From: an uncultured Anaerolineae bacterium
Lineage (GTDB): Bacteria; Chloroflexota; Anaerolineae; J036; Brachytrichaceae
Assembly: GCA_937959265.1 (NCBI GenBank)
Contig: CALGMA010000008.1
Coordinates: forward strand, 434,001-498,000
DNA length: 64,000 nucleotides
Direction of reading: 5' to 3'
Part shown: positions 54,280 to 63,988 of the stretch, one piece after another
How the letters are laid out: every line of letters begins with the position of its first letter
Numbering within the stretch: position 1 is the stretch's first letter
Made by a program: the position numbers and the translations under genes
Notes under the pieces: generated by a model
Seen by the model: only the letters and a program-made list of their open reading frames with translations
Told to the model about the DNA's origin: nothing
The model's database searches: none

Positions 54280-57105
54280 TCAGGGTTGCGGGATGTTCAG
54301 GTCTTCCAGGCGTGGGCCGCCGATGCCGCGCAACGTCGCTTCTCCGGTCGGTTGCAAATCAGCCAGGCGGTACCACACGATCTGTAGGGTATATGGCTCA
54401 TTAGGCTGCAGCACATCGTTGGTGGCCACGCACTGGCTGTCGTAGATGAGTGCGTCATCGAGCCACGACCACGTCGGCGCAAGGCCGGCCTGCGGCTGGT
54501 TGTCGGCCTGGGCCAGTAAGCGGCCGTCGCTGCCGAAAGCGCGCAGCGAGACCTGTAGCGCGTCGGCGCGGTTGACGTTCAATCGCGCCCACTGCCATAT
54601 CGGCCTGAAGCATACCTCTTGCGCCGAGGCGAAGAACCAATCCACGTCGCGCAACGCGATGCCGTTATCGAAGGTCACACTTAGCCTTGATGATGCAGCC
54701 GACGGACGCGCTACATGCGCAATGCGCGGTCCAAGCAGTGTGATCGCCGGCGCTGGTTTGCCGGCGATCATCGTTTGCAGCCGCGTTCCGTCCGCGGCCA
54801 GCGGCATCAGCGGCGCATTGGCAGGGTCGGCCGCGGAGAGCTTGAGCAACAGCGGGCCGGGCAGCGCGTCGGTCAGGACGATATGTCGGCTGATGCGCGG
54901 GTCGCCGGGTGTCTGCGAGCGCGCGTGCCGGAAGAGTTGGGCGAATTCGCCGCCCATCGGCAACTCCTGCGTGATCGTGATCTGCGCCGGCGCGCGGTTG
55001 TCGCGCCAATGCAGCGTGAGGGTGAAAGGATCTCCGGCGCGCAAAGCCTGTGGTTCGATAGATGCAGCAACCAATTCGTAGGTTGCGCCCCTTCCGACGA
55101 ACTGCACCGGGTCACGGTGAGGAAACGGGCGGTGGTCAAAGTCGAGCGTCTGCATCGGGGGTGGCTCGGCCGGCGCGGAGGCCGATCGCGCAATTGTCGC
55201 AGTCGCGATCAAGCCGCCGACGAGTGCTAGACCTGTGAGCGTCGCCGCGCGTCGGACGGCAGGCGAAGCGCGCGCGAGGGTCGCGCCGAGCAGAATGACG
55301 AGGGCGATCACTGCGCCCAGTGATACCCATTCGCCGGCGCGCGTTAGCGTCGTGCCTTCCCAACGCAGTTCGACGCGATGGGCGCCGGCCGGCACGGCGA
55401 GGGCCAGCCAGCCCGAACCCGAATATGGCCAGGCGTTCACCGGCGCGCCATCCAGCCAGGCGCGCCAACCGGGCTGGTGCAGCATCGGCAGGGCAATCGT
55501 CAGCGCGCGTTGCGCGGTGATCTGCCAGACTTGCTGCGCCGGCGAAGCAAACAGCAGCATCGAGGACATGGCATCCGGCGCGGCGTCGTCCTGGGCGATC
55601 AGCGCTGCGCGCGGCAGGCCCAATATGCCCGGGCCGGTGCGCGGGGTGGGGCGCGCTGTCGCCGGCAGATACTCATGGCGGATGGTCGTGCCGATGTTGC
55701 CGGTGTACCACTCGTAGAGCTGAATCGTGTCGGGCTTCACGTCCTCGGCGTACACGTTCAGGCGTGTGTTGGGCAAGTGCACAAGGGATGCCCAGGCGAG
55801 GGCAACGATTGCCAACACCGACGCGGCAAACGCCGGCAGGCGCCTGATCGCTGGCAAACCGAAGCCGCCGATGAGCAGTGTCCCAAAGGCGGCCTGCACT
55901 GATAGGAACCGCCAGGGGAATTGCGCTAGCGGCAGCAGTGGGGCGCGCTCCCAGATAAAGGCCGAGAACGGCGTAATCATGAACGTAGCGAGCGCAAAGA
56001 GCGCGCCGGCGAGCGCGAGCGCGAAGTGTGGATGGCCGGCGCGCCGGTTGTGCCACCACCAGGCGATGCTGCCGGCGGCGATCAGGATGGTCTGCATCGC
56101 GCCCATTGCGAATACGTTCAGGTTCTCTCCCACGGTGTAATCGAAGGCGAGCGACGGTTGAACCAGGTTCTCGGCGCGGAAGTGGTTGGCAAAGTTGAAG
56201 TAGCCGGTAGTTTGGTCGCCCAGTTGCACGCTCGCTGCTTCTCCAAGCGCCGGTAGCCAGAACCATGCGCTCATCGCCAGCGCGAGCATGGCGGCGCCGG
56301 TCAACCATGCCGTGCTTCGTAGGAATGCGCCAATGGCGTTAGGCGTCCCTCGCGCGTGGTGCGTCGCCATCGCCAGAGCATAGAGAACGGCGAAGGGCGC
56401 GAAGATCAACGCCGATACGTTGTGTGTGACCACAAGCGCAGCCGACGCCAGCGACAGGCCGATGAATGCCGGCAGCGCCGTGCCGCCGACAGCATCGTGA
56501 CAGGTGTGATGGATCAACCGACCGGCGCTCCACAAGATCAGCGGATACCAAACGAACGCCCAGAACTCGGAGAGTGAATCGCCGCGCACGTAGACGTTGA
56601 CCAGGTGAAAGGGGGCCAGGGCGTAGGCGGCGCCGGCCAATATCGCGCCCCAGGAAGCGATGGGGAGGCTTTGCGCATCGCGCGCGTTGTATGCTGCGCC
56701 TTGCGTCTGGATGAAAATACCCGACTTTTGCCGCTTGCTCCCACGTTGCAGGTCATTGGCGAGCAGCGCGATCGCGCCGGCAGCCGCAAACATGCCGAGG
56801 GTCTGCGTTAGCTTGATCGCCGAGAGCAAGTCCATGCCGAGGACGTTCAATCCGGCGGCGAGGTAGTAAGGCAGGGCGGCATAGAAATTGAAGAAGGGAT
56901 AACCCAGGCCGAAGGCAGCGTTGCTCATCCAGCGCGCCGGGAACACTCCGGCGCGCAGGTTCTCCGCCAACTCATAGGTGCGAATGAGCAGGAAGGGACT
57001 ATCGCCGCCTGCGCGGGTGTTGATGATGCCCGGGCCGAGCCACAGGTTTGCCGACGCCAGAGCGCAGATCAGCGCCAGCGCGGCGAGCGGAAGGAAGCGT
57101 TGCAT
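54280..57105 (-). CDS. Large polytopic membrane protein, GT-C / PTPS-related domain family
   Basis: The protein has 941 residues. The first part (about 1-480) contains a dozen or so membrane helices and begins with RAGGDSPFLLIRTYELAENL, then RWMSNAAFGLGYPFFNFYAA. This resembles the membrane proteins with the 6-pyruvoyl-tetrahydropterin synthase-related domain, relatives of GT-C glycosyltransferases. The region after one more helix pair (about 610-660) is an exported beta-rich domain with segments such as RAGDPFTLTLHWRDN. Role unknown, probably in cell-envelope polysaccharide or glycoprotein assembly. It starts a few bases after the LysM gene. Confidence 0.78.
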   Translation of the reverse strand: MQRFLPLAALALICALASANLWLGPGIINTRAGGDSPFLLIRTYELAENLRAGVFPARWMSNAAFGLGYPFFNFYAALPYYLAAGLNVLGMDLLSAIKLTQTLGMFAAAGAIALLANDLQRGSKRQKSGIFIQTQGAAYNARDAQSLPIASWGAILAGAAYALAPFHLVNVYVRGDSLSEFWAFVWYPLILWSAGRLIHHTCHDAVGGTALPAFIGLSLASAALVVTHNVSALIFAPFAVLYALAMATHHARGTPNAIGAFLRSTAWLTGAAMLALAMSAWFWLPALGEAASVQLGDQTTGYFNFANHFRAENLVQPSLAFDYTVGENLNVFAMGAMQTILIAAGSIAWWWHNRRAGHPHFALALAGALFALATFMITPFSAFIWERAPLLPLAQFPWRFLSVQAAFGTLLIGGFGLPAIRRLPAFAASVLAIVALAWASLVHLPNTRLNVYAEDVKPDTIQLYEWYTGNIGTTIRHEYLPATARPTPRTGPGILGLPRAALIAQDDAAPDAMSSMLLFASPAQQVWQITAQRALTIALPMLHQPGWRAWLDGAPVNAWPYSGSGWLALAVPAGAHRVELRWEGTTLTRAGEWVSLGAVIALVILLGATLARASPAVRRAATLTGLALVGGLIATATIARSASAPAEPPPMQTLDFDHRPFPHRDPVQFVGRGATYELVAASIEPQALRAGDPFTLTLHWRDNRAPAQITITQELPMGGEFAQLFRHARSQTPGDPRISRHIVLTDALPGPLLLKLSAADPANAPLMPLAADGTRLQTMIAGKPAPAITLLGPRIAHVARPSAASSRLSVTFDNGIALRDVDWFFASAQEVCFRPIWQWARLNVNRADALQVSLRAFGSDGRLLAQADNQPQAGLAPTWSWLDDALIYDSQCVATNDVLQPNEPYTLQIVWYRLADLQPTGEATLRGIGGPRLEDLNIPQP

Positions 57106-57115
57106 CCGTGATCGT

Positions 57116-58612
57116 TCACAGACGGCGGCGCCTCAGGATGGTTGAGGCGATGAAGCCTACCGCGCCGATCAATAGAAGCGCTCCGCCGCCCAGCGAAAGC
57201 AAGCCCACCGTGAGGTTGCTGTTCAGAGCGACCAACGGCGGCCGCGGCGTCGGGGTAGGGCTGACGTCCTCGAAGCCGTCGCTGATGCGGCGCAAGCCGA
57301 GTGAGAAATAGGATCGCGCGCCATTGACTCGAAGCGTATCGTTTAGCGGCGTAGTCGGCACGTAGATGTCCAGCGGCGTGCCGGCGACCGTGTAGGCCTG
57401 GTTAGGCAGGTTCTCGAAGCAGTGCGGCTCGTCCACGCCGTTGGTGGTGTAGGTGCCGATGACGTTGCCGCCGGTGGTGAGGACGAACTGGATGTTGGGC
57501 ACCAGGTCTTCGAGTTCGTCGCGCTTGCCGTCGCCGTCGTCATCGAAGAATGCCTGGACGCATGCCTGACCCACCGTCGGGGTCGCCGATGCCGACGGCG
57601 ACGATGCGTTAGCCTCGCCTAACGCTTGGCCGGCAGCTGTCTCGGGCGGCGGCGCCGTCGAGCCAGCCGCCACTTCTGCCGTCGTCCCCGGCTTGATAAT
57701 CAGCGCTTGGCCGATCTGTAGCGCCTCGGGTCTGACGTTTGGGTTGTTCTTCAGCAGTTCGGCCAGCGGCACGTTCTGGTCGAGCGCAATGCCAAGCAGC
57801 GTATCGCCAGCTTTGACGGTATAGGTGACGGGCGGGATGGTGACCGGCGCAGCGGGCTGCGCTGTAGCCGCAGGTATTGCTGCAACTTCGGGCGCGGCAG
57901 TAGGCGTGGCCGTTGCGGAGGGCAGATCGGGCGTCACCGTTGGCGGTGGGGCGATGTATTCGAGCACTGCATCGTCCCAGAACACCTCGTTGTGCCGCAC
58001 GTTGTCGCGCATCGTCGTATAGGTGTAGAGGATGACGGTGGGCGACCGCGCCTCGACTTCGATGGTGAACGGGATGAATTCGTCCTTGGCTTCTTGCTCG
58101 GGCGACCAGATCACCTGGCCGTTGAGAGGGCTAGGCCGACCGTTGTCGCCGCCTAGCGGATCCACGCCCACCTTCACGCGAATCTCGCGCGATGGGCGCG
58201 CCGAGATCGGGCTTTCATCGTTGGTGGACCATACCTGTCCCCAGATGGTGAAGCGCAGCCGCGCGCCCACCTGCACGTCGTTCACGACGCGATAGATGCC
58301 GCCGGTGAAGGTGGCGTTGTCGGCCCACAGGCGTTGCGCAGCCGTGCCGCTGCGCACGCGCGCCGTCGTGCGATCGGCCTGCGGTTGGAAGTTTACGCCG
58401 GGCAGATCGTTTTCGTTGCGCGGGATGAACCACACGCCCCAGCCGACCGGCACGTTGCATACGCCCTGCTTGCAGCTCGGATCGCTTTGAAAGGCCCCTT
58501 CGAATCCCTCGGCAAGAATGGGTTGGCCGGTCTGACCATGGACGGATGTGATGCCGAGGGAGAAAATCGCCAGCGCGACGGATGCGCGCGCTGCAACTTT
58601 TCGTATGCTCAT
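57116..58612 (-). CDS. Surface-anchored protein with LysM and SdrB-like domains
   Basis: The protein has 498 residues: signal peptide (VALAIFSLGITSVHG), a beta-rich domain of about 200 residues, a linker rich in alanine, proline and threonine, a LysM domain (YTVKAGDTLLGIALDQN, about 262-307), a second linker, an SdrD-B-like calcium-binding domain (FFDDDGDGKRDELEDLVP, about 350-420), then a C-terminal membrane helix (LLLIGAVGFIASTILRRRR). It should sit at the outer face of the membrane and touch the cell wall. It is flanked by two large GT-C-like membrane genes on the same strand with spacings of about 10 bases. Confidence 0.8.
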   Translation of the reverse strand: MSIRKVAARASVALAIFSLGITSVHGQTGQPILAEGFEGAFQSDPSCKQGVCNVPVGWGVWFIPRNENDLPGVNFQPQADRTTARVRSGTAAQRLWADNATFTGGIYRVVNDVQVGARLRFTIWGQVWSTNDESPISARPSREIRVKVGVDPLGGDNGRPSPLNGQVIWSPEQEAKDEFIPFTIEVEARSPTVILYTYTTMRDNVRHNEVFWDDAVLEYIAPPPTVTPDLPSATATPTAAPEVAAIPAATAQPAAPVTIPPVTYTVKAGDTLLGIALDQNVPLAELLKNNPNVRPEALQIGQALIIKPGTTAEVAAGSTAPPPETAAGQALGEANASSPSASATPTVGQACVQAFFDDDGDGKRDELEDLVPNIQFVLTTGGNVIGTYTTNGVDEPHCFENLPNQAYTVAGTPLDIYVPTTPLNDTLRVNGARSYFSLGLRRISDGFEDVSPTPTPRPPLVALNSNLTVGLLSLGGGALLLIGAVGFIASTILRRRRL

Positions 58613-58618
58613 GTGCTT

Positions 58619-60718
58619 TTATCGCGGAACAGGAATGATAACCGAATCCGCTGTCGGTTTGCCTTGCACGTCGAGCACGTCGAGCCTGCGATTGTCTGCG
58701 CGGTGGTAGACGCCGATGCTGACTACGTCGCCCGGTTGTACTCCGCCCGGCACAACGAGCACATGTTCGTCCACAATGCGATCGCTGATGCGCCAGACCG
58801 GCATGGGCAGATAGCCTTGTGCCGGGCTGCTATCGGCCTGCGCCAGCGGTTGTGGCCGGCCGTCGCGCAGCCAGTGCACGAAGATCGCGTAGTCTTCGCC
58901 GATGGGGTTTGCCGCACTCCAGGTCAACGTCACTGTGTATGAGTTGGCCGGCTGCACCCCGCCTCGAATTGTCGCCGACTCCAGCGTGATGCCTTCCTCG
59001 AAACGCGCCAGCGCTCGGCTTCCTTCAACCTGGCCGGTCGGTGTGAGGGCGGCGTGCACGCCGATGAACGCGCGCCGTGGTGACGGGTCTCGGTCGCCTT
59101 GCGCCAGTGGCCCCTCGATCGCGCTGAGCGTCGCCGGTGCCGGCAGGGTCGTCCGCAGATGGCTCCAGTCGTGGTTTGGATCTACGATCAGCAGCACCGG
59201 CAATTGTGGGTTGCGTTCGGCAAGCCATTCGCCGCTGCCTGTGCCCAACACAGTCCTCCAACGCCCTCCGGCGAGGAATTCCAGCGACGGATTGTCGTTG
59301 GCCAGGCGATCTTCGAGCCAGATGTTCGTGGGTGGCAGGGCGAGGCTGTTACCAGTGGCATAGGCGTTGATCAGCCGTGCGAGCTGCACGTTGTGATCCT
59401 CCAGCCAGTAGCGCGTGAGGTCGCGATGGACGTAGTCGTTGAAGTAGTCGTTCACCGTGCCGATGGCGCTCAGGGCAAGCAGCAATGCCGCGACGAACGC
59501 TGGCGGGCTGATCGAACGCCTCAGGAACGCGGTCAGGCCGGCCAGCACGCCGCGCCGTGATAGCCACGCCAGCACGGCTTCCATCCCGACTGCGGCGATG
59601 ATGCATGCCGCCGGTAGGGCGCCGATGGCGCGAAGGAAGTGCGGCGCGTCTTCGGCCAGGATGGTCGGGATGAGCATCACCACCAGCCAGAGCAGGACGA
59701 ATTGTGGCGCGACGTTGGTCTCGACGCCCAAAATCTCTGCGCCGAAGCGCGATTGCCAGCTTCGTAACCAGCGCCAGCCGCACACGGCCAGCCCGAGCAC
59801 GAACGCCGGCGCCAGCCAGCCATCGAACACCGGCCGCAGCGAGAGGTTGTGTCGCCAGATGCGATCACCTTGAAAGGTAAACATCCCGGCAGCCTTGCCG
59901 ATGTTGGCGATCAGCATGCCGACGAGATCGCCGCCGTTGATGTCGGGGTTGAAGATGGAAACCTGGCTGGCGCGGCCGAAATACAGGTCGGTGTGGCGGG
60001 TGAGCCAGAACAGCAACGGTGCGACTACGACCAACCCGGCAGCGACGAAGGCGATCGCCGATGCACGTCGGCGGTGTCTGGCGGCCTCGTCATGGTGTGT
60101 GAACAACTCGCGCCTAAGGCCCACCCATAAGCTGAGGCCATACAGCGCGACTAGGGGCAGTACGAGCTGCGCTGAGGTGTAAGTGTAGAAGGTCAGCCCG
60201 AAGGTTGCGCCGGCCAGCGTCGCATACAGGATGCGCAGGCGCAAGGCGTTTGTGCGCAGGCCGGCGAAGATGAACGCCATCATCGCGCACAATACGAGCG
60301 GTAGGGTAATGGCGCGGAAAGCCACTCGGCTGATGGTCAGATGCCAGAAGGTAATGGCGAGGATTGCAGCGCTCAGCGCGCCGATGCGCGGCGAGAACAT
60401 GTTGCGCGCGGCAAAGTAGATCGCAACGATGGTCAGCGTCCCTACGCACGCCGAGGCGGCGCGCAGTGCTTCGGGCGTGCGCCCGAAGAGCGCGATGCCA
60501 GCAGCCAGCACATACATGAACAGGCCTTCGCGACCGTTGTTTGCAGCGAAGTAGATCGAGAAGTCACCCTTCAGCACGCGCAGCGCGTCTAAGCCGTAAT
60601 AGCCCTCGTCGCGATAGAGGCCGGGCGGCAGCGCGCCGATGCGATAGAAGCGCAGCGCTGCCCCAATGGCGACGATCAGGATGAGCGGCAACAGGCCGGC
60701 TAGCCAACGGCGACGCAT
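58619..60718 (-). CDS. GT-C membrane glycosyltransferase, ArnT/PMT-like (GT39/GT83)
   Basis: This 699-residue protein has about a dozen membrane helices and a C-terminal exported part. The first loop has the GT-C acidic motif in GLYRDEGYYGLDALRVLKGD, preceded by PL. YFAANNGREGLFMYVLA and RLSVG-type segments follow. It would transfer a sugar from a polyprenyl-phosphate donor on the outer face. The C-terminal about 150 residues form a beta domain similar in style to that of the gene at 54280. The ATG at 60718 is preferred over an upstream in-frame ATG at 60778. Confidence 0.83.
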   Translation of the reverse strand: MRRRWLAGLLPLILIVAIGAALRFYRIGALPPGLYRDEGYYGLDALRVLKGDFSIYFAANNGREGLFMYVLAAGIALFGRTPEALRAASACVGTLTIVAIYFAARNMFSPRIGALSAAILAITFWHLTISRVAFRAITLPLVLCAMMAFIFAGLRTNALRLRILYATLAGATFGLTFYTYTSAQLVLPLVALYGLSLWVGLRRELFTHHDEAARHRRRASAIAFVAAGLVVVAPLLFWLTRHTDLYFGRASQVSIFNPDINGGDLVGMLIANIGKAAGMFTFQGDRIWRHNLSLRPVFDGWLAPAFVLGLAVCGWRWLRSWQSRFGAEILGVETNVAPQFVLLWLVVMLIPTILAEDAPHFLRAIGALPAACIIAAVGMEAVLAWLSRRGVLAGLTAFLRRSISPPAFVAALLLALSAIGTVNDYFNDYVHRDLTRYWLEDHNVQLARLINAYATGNSLALPPTNIWLEDRLANDNPSLEFLAGGRWRTVLGTGSGEWLAERNPQLPVLLIVDPNHDWSHLRTTLPAPATLSAIEGPLAQGDRDPSPRRAFIGVHAALTPTGQVEGSRALARFEEGITLESATIRGGVQPANSYTVTLTWSAANPIGEDYAIFVHWLRDGRPQPLAQADSSPAQGYLPMPVWRISDRIVDEHVLVVPGGVQPGDVVSIGVYHRADNRRLDVLDVQGKPTADSVIIPVPR

Positions 60719-60829
60719 GGGTAGGAGGAACAAGTGGCGCGATTGTAGCTGACAGTCCTCTGATTCCTGGCCGCTCAATCTATCGCGGGATGTATATTTC
60801 CTTCTTTGATGGGTAGGGATGGACGTGAT

Positions 60830-61714
60830 ATGGATTTGAAAATTTCCGACGAAATACGCCAGGCACAGCGCGCGTTCTCATTTGTGGGCGGTCAGCATCG
60901 CAATGTTGGCGTCTTGTGCCTGCATGGATTCACCGGGTCGCCGGCGGAGATGCGCCCGTTGGGCGAGCACCTGGCCGAGCAGGGCTTTACGGTCGAAGGG
61001 CCGCTGTTACCGAAGCATGGTGGTATGCCGCACGAACTCAGAGGCGCGACGTGGCGTAGTTGGGTGGCTTGCGCGCACGACGCGTTGAACGCGCTTGCGG
61101 ATCGTTGCCAGCGCGTCTTCATCGCCGGCCTTTCGATGGGTGGACTAATCACATTGCACCTCGCAGCCAGCGAGTGCTACCGCGCGGCCTGTAATGGCAA
61201 ACCCTCGCCCCTGCGCGGCATCATCGTCATGGCTGCACCGACGACGGTGAACGACTCACGCACCCGGCTCGTCCGCTTCGCTCGCTACTTCGTGCCATAT
61301 TACTATCCGCTGAAGGGTGCGAATTTCAACGATCCGAACTTCCGGGCCAGTATTCACCAGCGTTTGGGGCTGAACAGCGATGAACTGAACCTTGATGATC
61401 CGCGCGTACAAAAGCAGATTGTCCAGAGCGTGCGCATTCCCGTTGGCGCGATTCACGAGCTGCTCGAACTCAACCGGCTGGTGATGCGCGAATTGCCGCG
61501 CGTGACCATGCCGGCGCTCTTTATTCAGGGGCGCAAAGACCACGTCATCGCGCTGGACAGCGCCGAGGTCATTGCGTCGCGCGTCGGCTCGAAGGACAAG
61601 CGTGTGGTGTGGTGCGAAAAGAGCGGGCATGCGCTGCCGCTGGAACCTGATGCGCCGGAGATGTTTGAGACGATCGCCGCGTTCATCTCTGAACACAGCG
61701 CGGAGCGACGATGA
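60830..61714 (+). CDS. Carboxylesterase/monoacylglycerol-lipase-like alpha/beta hydrolase
   Basis: This 294-residue enzyme has the oxyanion strand LCLHGFTGSPAEM, nucleophile in FIAGLSMGGLITL, acid in FIQGRKDHVI and the catalytic histidine in CEKSGHALPLE, closely matching the Est30 type of carboxylesterase. It is cytosolic with no signal peptide. The start at 60830 matches this group's N terminus; the frame extends to 60806. Its stop overlaps the next gene by four bases. Confidence 0.9.
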   Translation: MDLKISDEIRQAQRAFSFVGGQHRNVGVLCLHGFTGSPAEMRPLGEHLAEQGFTVEGPLLPKHGGMPHELRGATWRSWVACAHDALNALADRCQRVFIAGLSMGGLITLHLAASECYRAACNGKPSPLRGIIVMAAPTTVNDSRTRLVRFARYFVPYYYPLKGANFNDPNFRASIHQRLGLNSDELNLDDPRVQKQIVQSVRIPVGAIHELLELNRLVMRELPRVTMPALFIQGRKDHVIALDSAEVIASRVGSKDKRVVWCEKSGHALPLEPDAPEMFETIAAFISEHSAERR

Positions 61715-62496
61715 ATCCGAGGGTCGAGTATCTTCTCAAGGCGATCGTGCTGGCGGCATCTGGGCTGATGTTCTACGCCAAGATCAGTGATGGTACGCTC
61801 GCTTTCTACATCAACCAACGCTTCGCGTGGTTGTCGCTCGTGGCCGTCATCATCTACCTGGCATTGGCGATGACGATGGTCTACAAGGCCAGCCAGCATC
61901 GCCGCTTCGATCGGCCGCTGGGTGAACTGACCGAATTCGATGTGATTCCGCTGCAGGCGCGCAACCCGCGCCGGCCAAATGCCCATCGCGCGTCGTGGCT
62001 GGCGTTGGGGTTGCTCGTCTTGCCGGCTTTGCTCGGCTTCTTCACGCCGGCGCGGCCGCTCGGCGCAAGCGCGATCCAAAGCCGAGGAATTGGTTTGACA
62101 GCACCCGACCGCGCCGGGACCGTCACGCAGGCGCAACGCGTCGCAACTGGTCCGAAGAACATCCTCGACTGGTTGCGCGAATTCTCGCGCACTGCCGATC
62201 TGAGTGTCCTCGAGGGCAAAGAAGCGGATGTGATCGGCTTCGTCTACAAGGATCCACGCGCCAAGCAGGATGAGTTCTGGGTTTCGCGCTTCGCCGTCAG
62301 TTGTTGCGTGGCCGATGCGACGGCGCTGGGCTTGCTGGTGCGAACCACAGATGCTGAGATGCTGAAAGCGGATAGCTGGGTGCGTGTGGTCGGCAAGTTC
62401 ACGGTGGGTGAATTTGCCGGCGAGCGCATCCCGGTCATCGTCGCCGAGCGTGTGGAGCCCACGCAACAGCCTGCGCAACCCTATCTTTACCCCTGA
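61711..62496 (+). CDS. TIGR03943/DUF1980-family membrane protein (YcgQ-like)
   Basis: This 261-residue protein has three membrane helices in the first 125 residues (LLKAIVLAASGLMFYAKI, FAWLSLVAVIIYLALAMTM, WLALGLLVLPALLGFF). The soluble domain includes VIGFVYKDP and the hallmark FAVSCCVADATALGLLV. Family members usually stand next to a DUF318 permease (YcgR) in zinc- or metal-related operons; no permease lies within the window. It is coupled to the esterase gene by an ATGA overlap. Confidence 0.85.
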   Translation: MNPRVEYLLKAIVLAASGLMFYAKISDGTLAFYINQRFAWLSLVAVIIYLALAMTMVYKASQHRRFDRPLGELTEFDVIPLQARNPRRPNAHRASWLALGLLVLPALLGFFTPARPLGASAIQSRGIGLTAPDRAGTVTQAQRVATGPKNILDWLREFSRTADLSVLEGKEADVIGFVYKDPRAKQDEFWVSRFAVSCCVADATALGLLVRTTDAEMLKADSWVRVVGKFTVGEFAGERIPVIVAERVEPTQQPAQPYLYP

Positions 62497-62699
62497 TTTA
62501 GCCTGGTGGCTCACGCAAGCAGCGACCGGCGACCTGGCGACTTGACCCTTGCCGGCTTGGCGACTTCAGACCGTTGTACTCGCTGCGGGTTCAAGTCGCG
62601 CTAAGAGCGTATCCGGAAGCGCCATCGGGCAGGCGAAGGCATTGCCTCCCGCCCGCTAGCAAACAGTATTGTTCAGGCCGTTATTTGTGCGCCCATCGC

Positions 62700-62705
62700 T
62701 ATAAT
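62700..62705 (+). promoter_or_regulatory. -10 box directly before the M23 peptidase gene
   Basis: TATAAT ends eight bases before the ATG at 62714. No good -35 hexamer is visible. Transcription would start at or next to the start codon, implying a leaderless message. Confidence 0.55.
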
Positions 62706-62713
62706 CCCGATGG

Positions 62714-63910
62714 ATGAAACGGCGCAGTCGTTATGAACTGCCGTCCCAGGCCCACCACCCATCGCCGACGTTGCCACCTCGCAGGTTCCGGCGCTCTGCC
62801 CCTGGATTGTCGCGTTATCTGGCCCACTTCTTCGTCCTCGCCATCCTGGTGGGCGCAGGCTTGCTGGCCAGCGCGCGGCTGATCGTCCCGGCCGATTCGG
62901 AGCAGGTGAGTTCCCGTTCGCCCTTCTCCCTGCCCGGCGTGCAGGAGATCAACCGGAGTATCCGTGCGACTATGGAACCGGCCATCGTCGGCGGGTTGCC
63001 GGAGGCGAATCCCGACCTTATCCAGCGCGACTTCGTGCTGCCCGGCAGCGATTCGAGCGCGCTGGCCGGCTCGGCGAGCAAACGGCCGCGCCAACTCAAC
63101 ACCTATTCGGTGGTGGCGGGCGATACCCTCTTCGGCATCGCGCTCAAGTTCGGCCTGACGCCGGAGACCATTTTGTGGTCGAACTACAAGACTCTGAAAG
63201 ATAACCCCGACTTGCTCAGCATCGGCCAGCAGCTCATCATCCCACCGGAAAACGGGTTGATCGTGGACGTCGAGGAGGGCGACACGATTGACGGTTTAGC
63301 GCGTCGCTTTCGCGTGCCGCCGGAGCGCATCGTGAGCGAGCCGATCAACGGCCTGCGCGACATCAACCAGCCACTGCGCATCGGCCAGATCATCTACGTG
63401 CCGGGTGGCGAGCGCGAGACGGTGATCTGGCAAGTGCCGAAACCGGTCGAGGTGAGGCGTACGGCGGCCGGCGTGCGCGTCTATCGTGTGGGCGTGTGCG
63501 GCGAAGTCGCCATCCCGCCGTTGGGCACGGGGTCGTTCGTGTGGCCGGCCAACCGGCGCTATTTGTCGGGCTATAACTTCAGCAACGTACATCCGGGCCT
63601 GGACATCGCGGGCCGCCTGGGTGAGCCGATCTATGCTTCGGATGCCGGCACGGTGATCTACGCTGGCTACTCGTTGAATGCGGCCGGCCGGCCGGTGGGC
63701 TACGGCCAGTACGTCGTGCTCGATCACGGCAATGGCTATCAAACCCTCTACGCTCACGCCAGCCAGCTCTATGTGCGGTGCGGCCAGCAGGTGCAACGCG
63801 GCGCAGTGATTGCGGCGATCGGATCGGTTGGCCGCTCGACCGGCCCGCATCTGCACTACGAGATTCGCTACGGCAGCCGCGCAGTCAATCCGTGGTCTCT
63901 GTTGCCGTGA
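62714..63910 (+). CDS. LysM-containing M23 metallopeptidase
   Basis: This 398-residue cell-wall enzyme has a membrane anchor near the N terminus (FFVLAILVGAGLLASARLI, about 36-55) and two LysM domains (about 130-175 with YSVVAGDTLFGIALKFGLTP; about 180-228 with VEEGDTIDGLARRFRVP). The LytM/M23 domain (about 285-398) carries the zinc ligands in HPGLDIAG and GPHLHYEIRYG and YQTLYAHASQL between. It should cut or bind peptidoglycan peptides; the metal-binding residues appear intact. The 217-base gap upstream holds a hairpin and a -10 box. Confidence 0.93.
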   Translation: MKRRSRYELPSQAHHPSPTLPPRRFRRSAPGLSRYLAHFFVLAILVGAGLLASARLIVPADSEQVSSRSPFSLPGVQEINRSIRATMEPAIVGGLPEANPDLIQRDFVLPGSDSSALAGSASKRPRQLNTYSVVAGDTLFGIALKFGLTPETILWSNYKTLKDNPDLLSIGQQLIIPPENGLIVDVEEGDTIDGLARRFRVPPERIVSEPINGLRDINQPLRIGQIIYVPGGERETVIWQVPKPVEVRRTAAGVRVYRVGVCGEVAIPPLGTGSFVWPANRRYLSGYNFSNVHPGLDIAGRLGEPIYASDAGTVIYAGYSLNAAGRPVGYGQYVVLDHGNGYQTLYAHASQLYVRCGQQVQRGAVIAAIGSVGRSTGPHLHYEIRYGSRAVNPWSLLP

Positions 63911-63934
63911 CGGTAGAATAATAGCCTTTCGTGT

Positions 63935-63988
63935 CACCCTCCGGGCAGCGCATGCGCCGAGTCATCGGCACCGGCGTTTCGGAGGGTG
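63935..63988. repeat. Inverted repeat at the window end
   Basis: CACCCTCCG at 63935-63943 and CGGAGGGTG at 63980-63988 are perfect 9-base inverted arms with 36 bases between. It follows the M23 gene by 25 bases. It could be a structured RNA leader or a terminator lacking a T-run. A short open frame from ATG 63952 runs off the window and is not supported. Confidence 0.5.

Noticed and set aside
62585..62599. tRNA T-arm-like GCGGGTTCAAGTCGCGC
   Set aside because: No matching acceptor, D or anticodon arms surround it.
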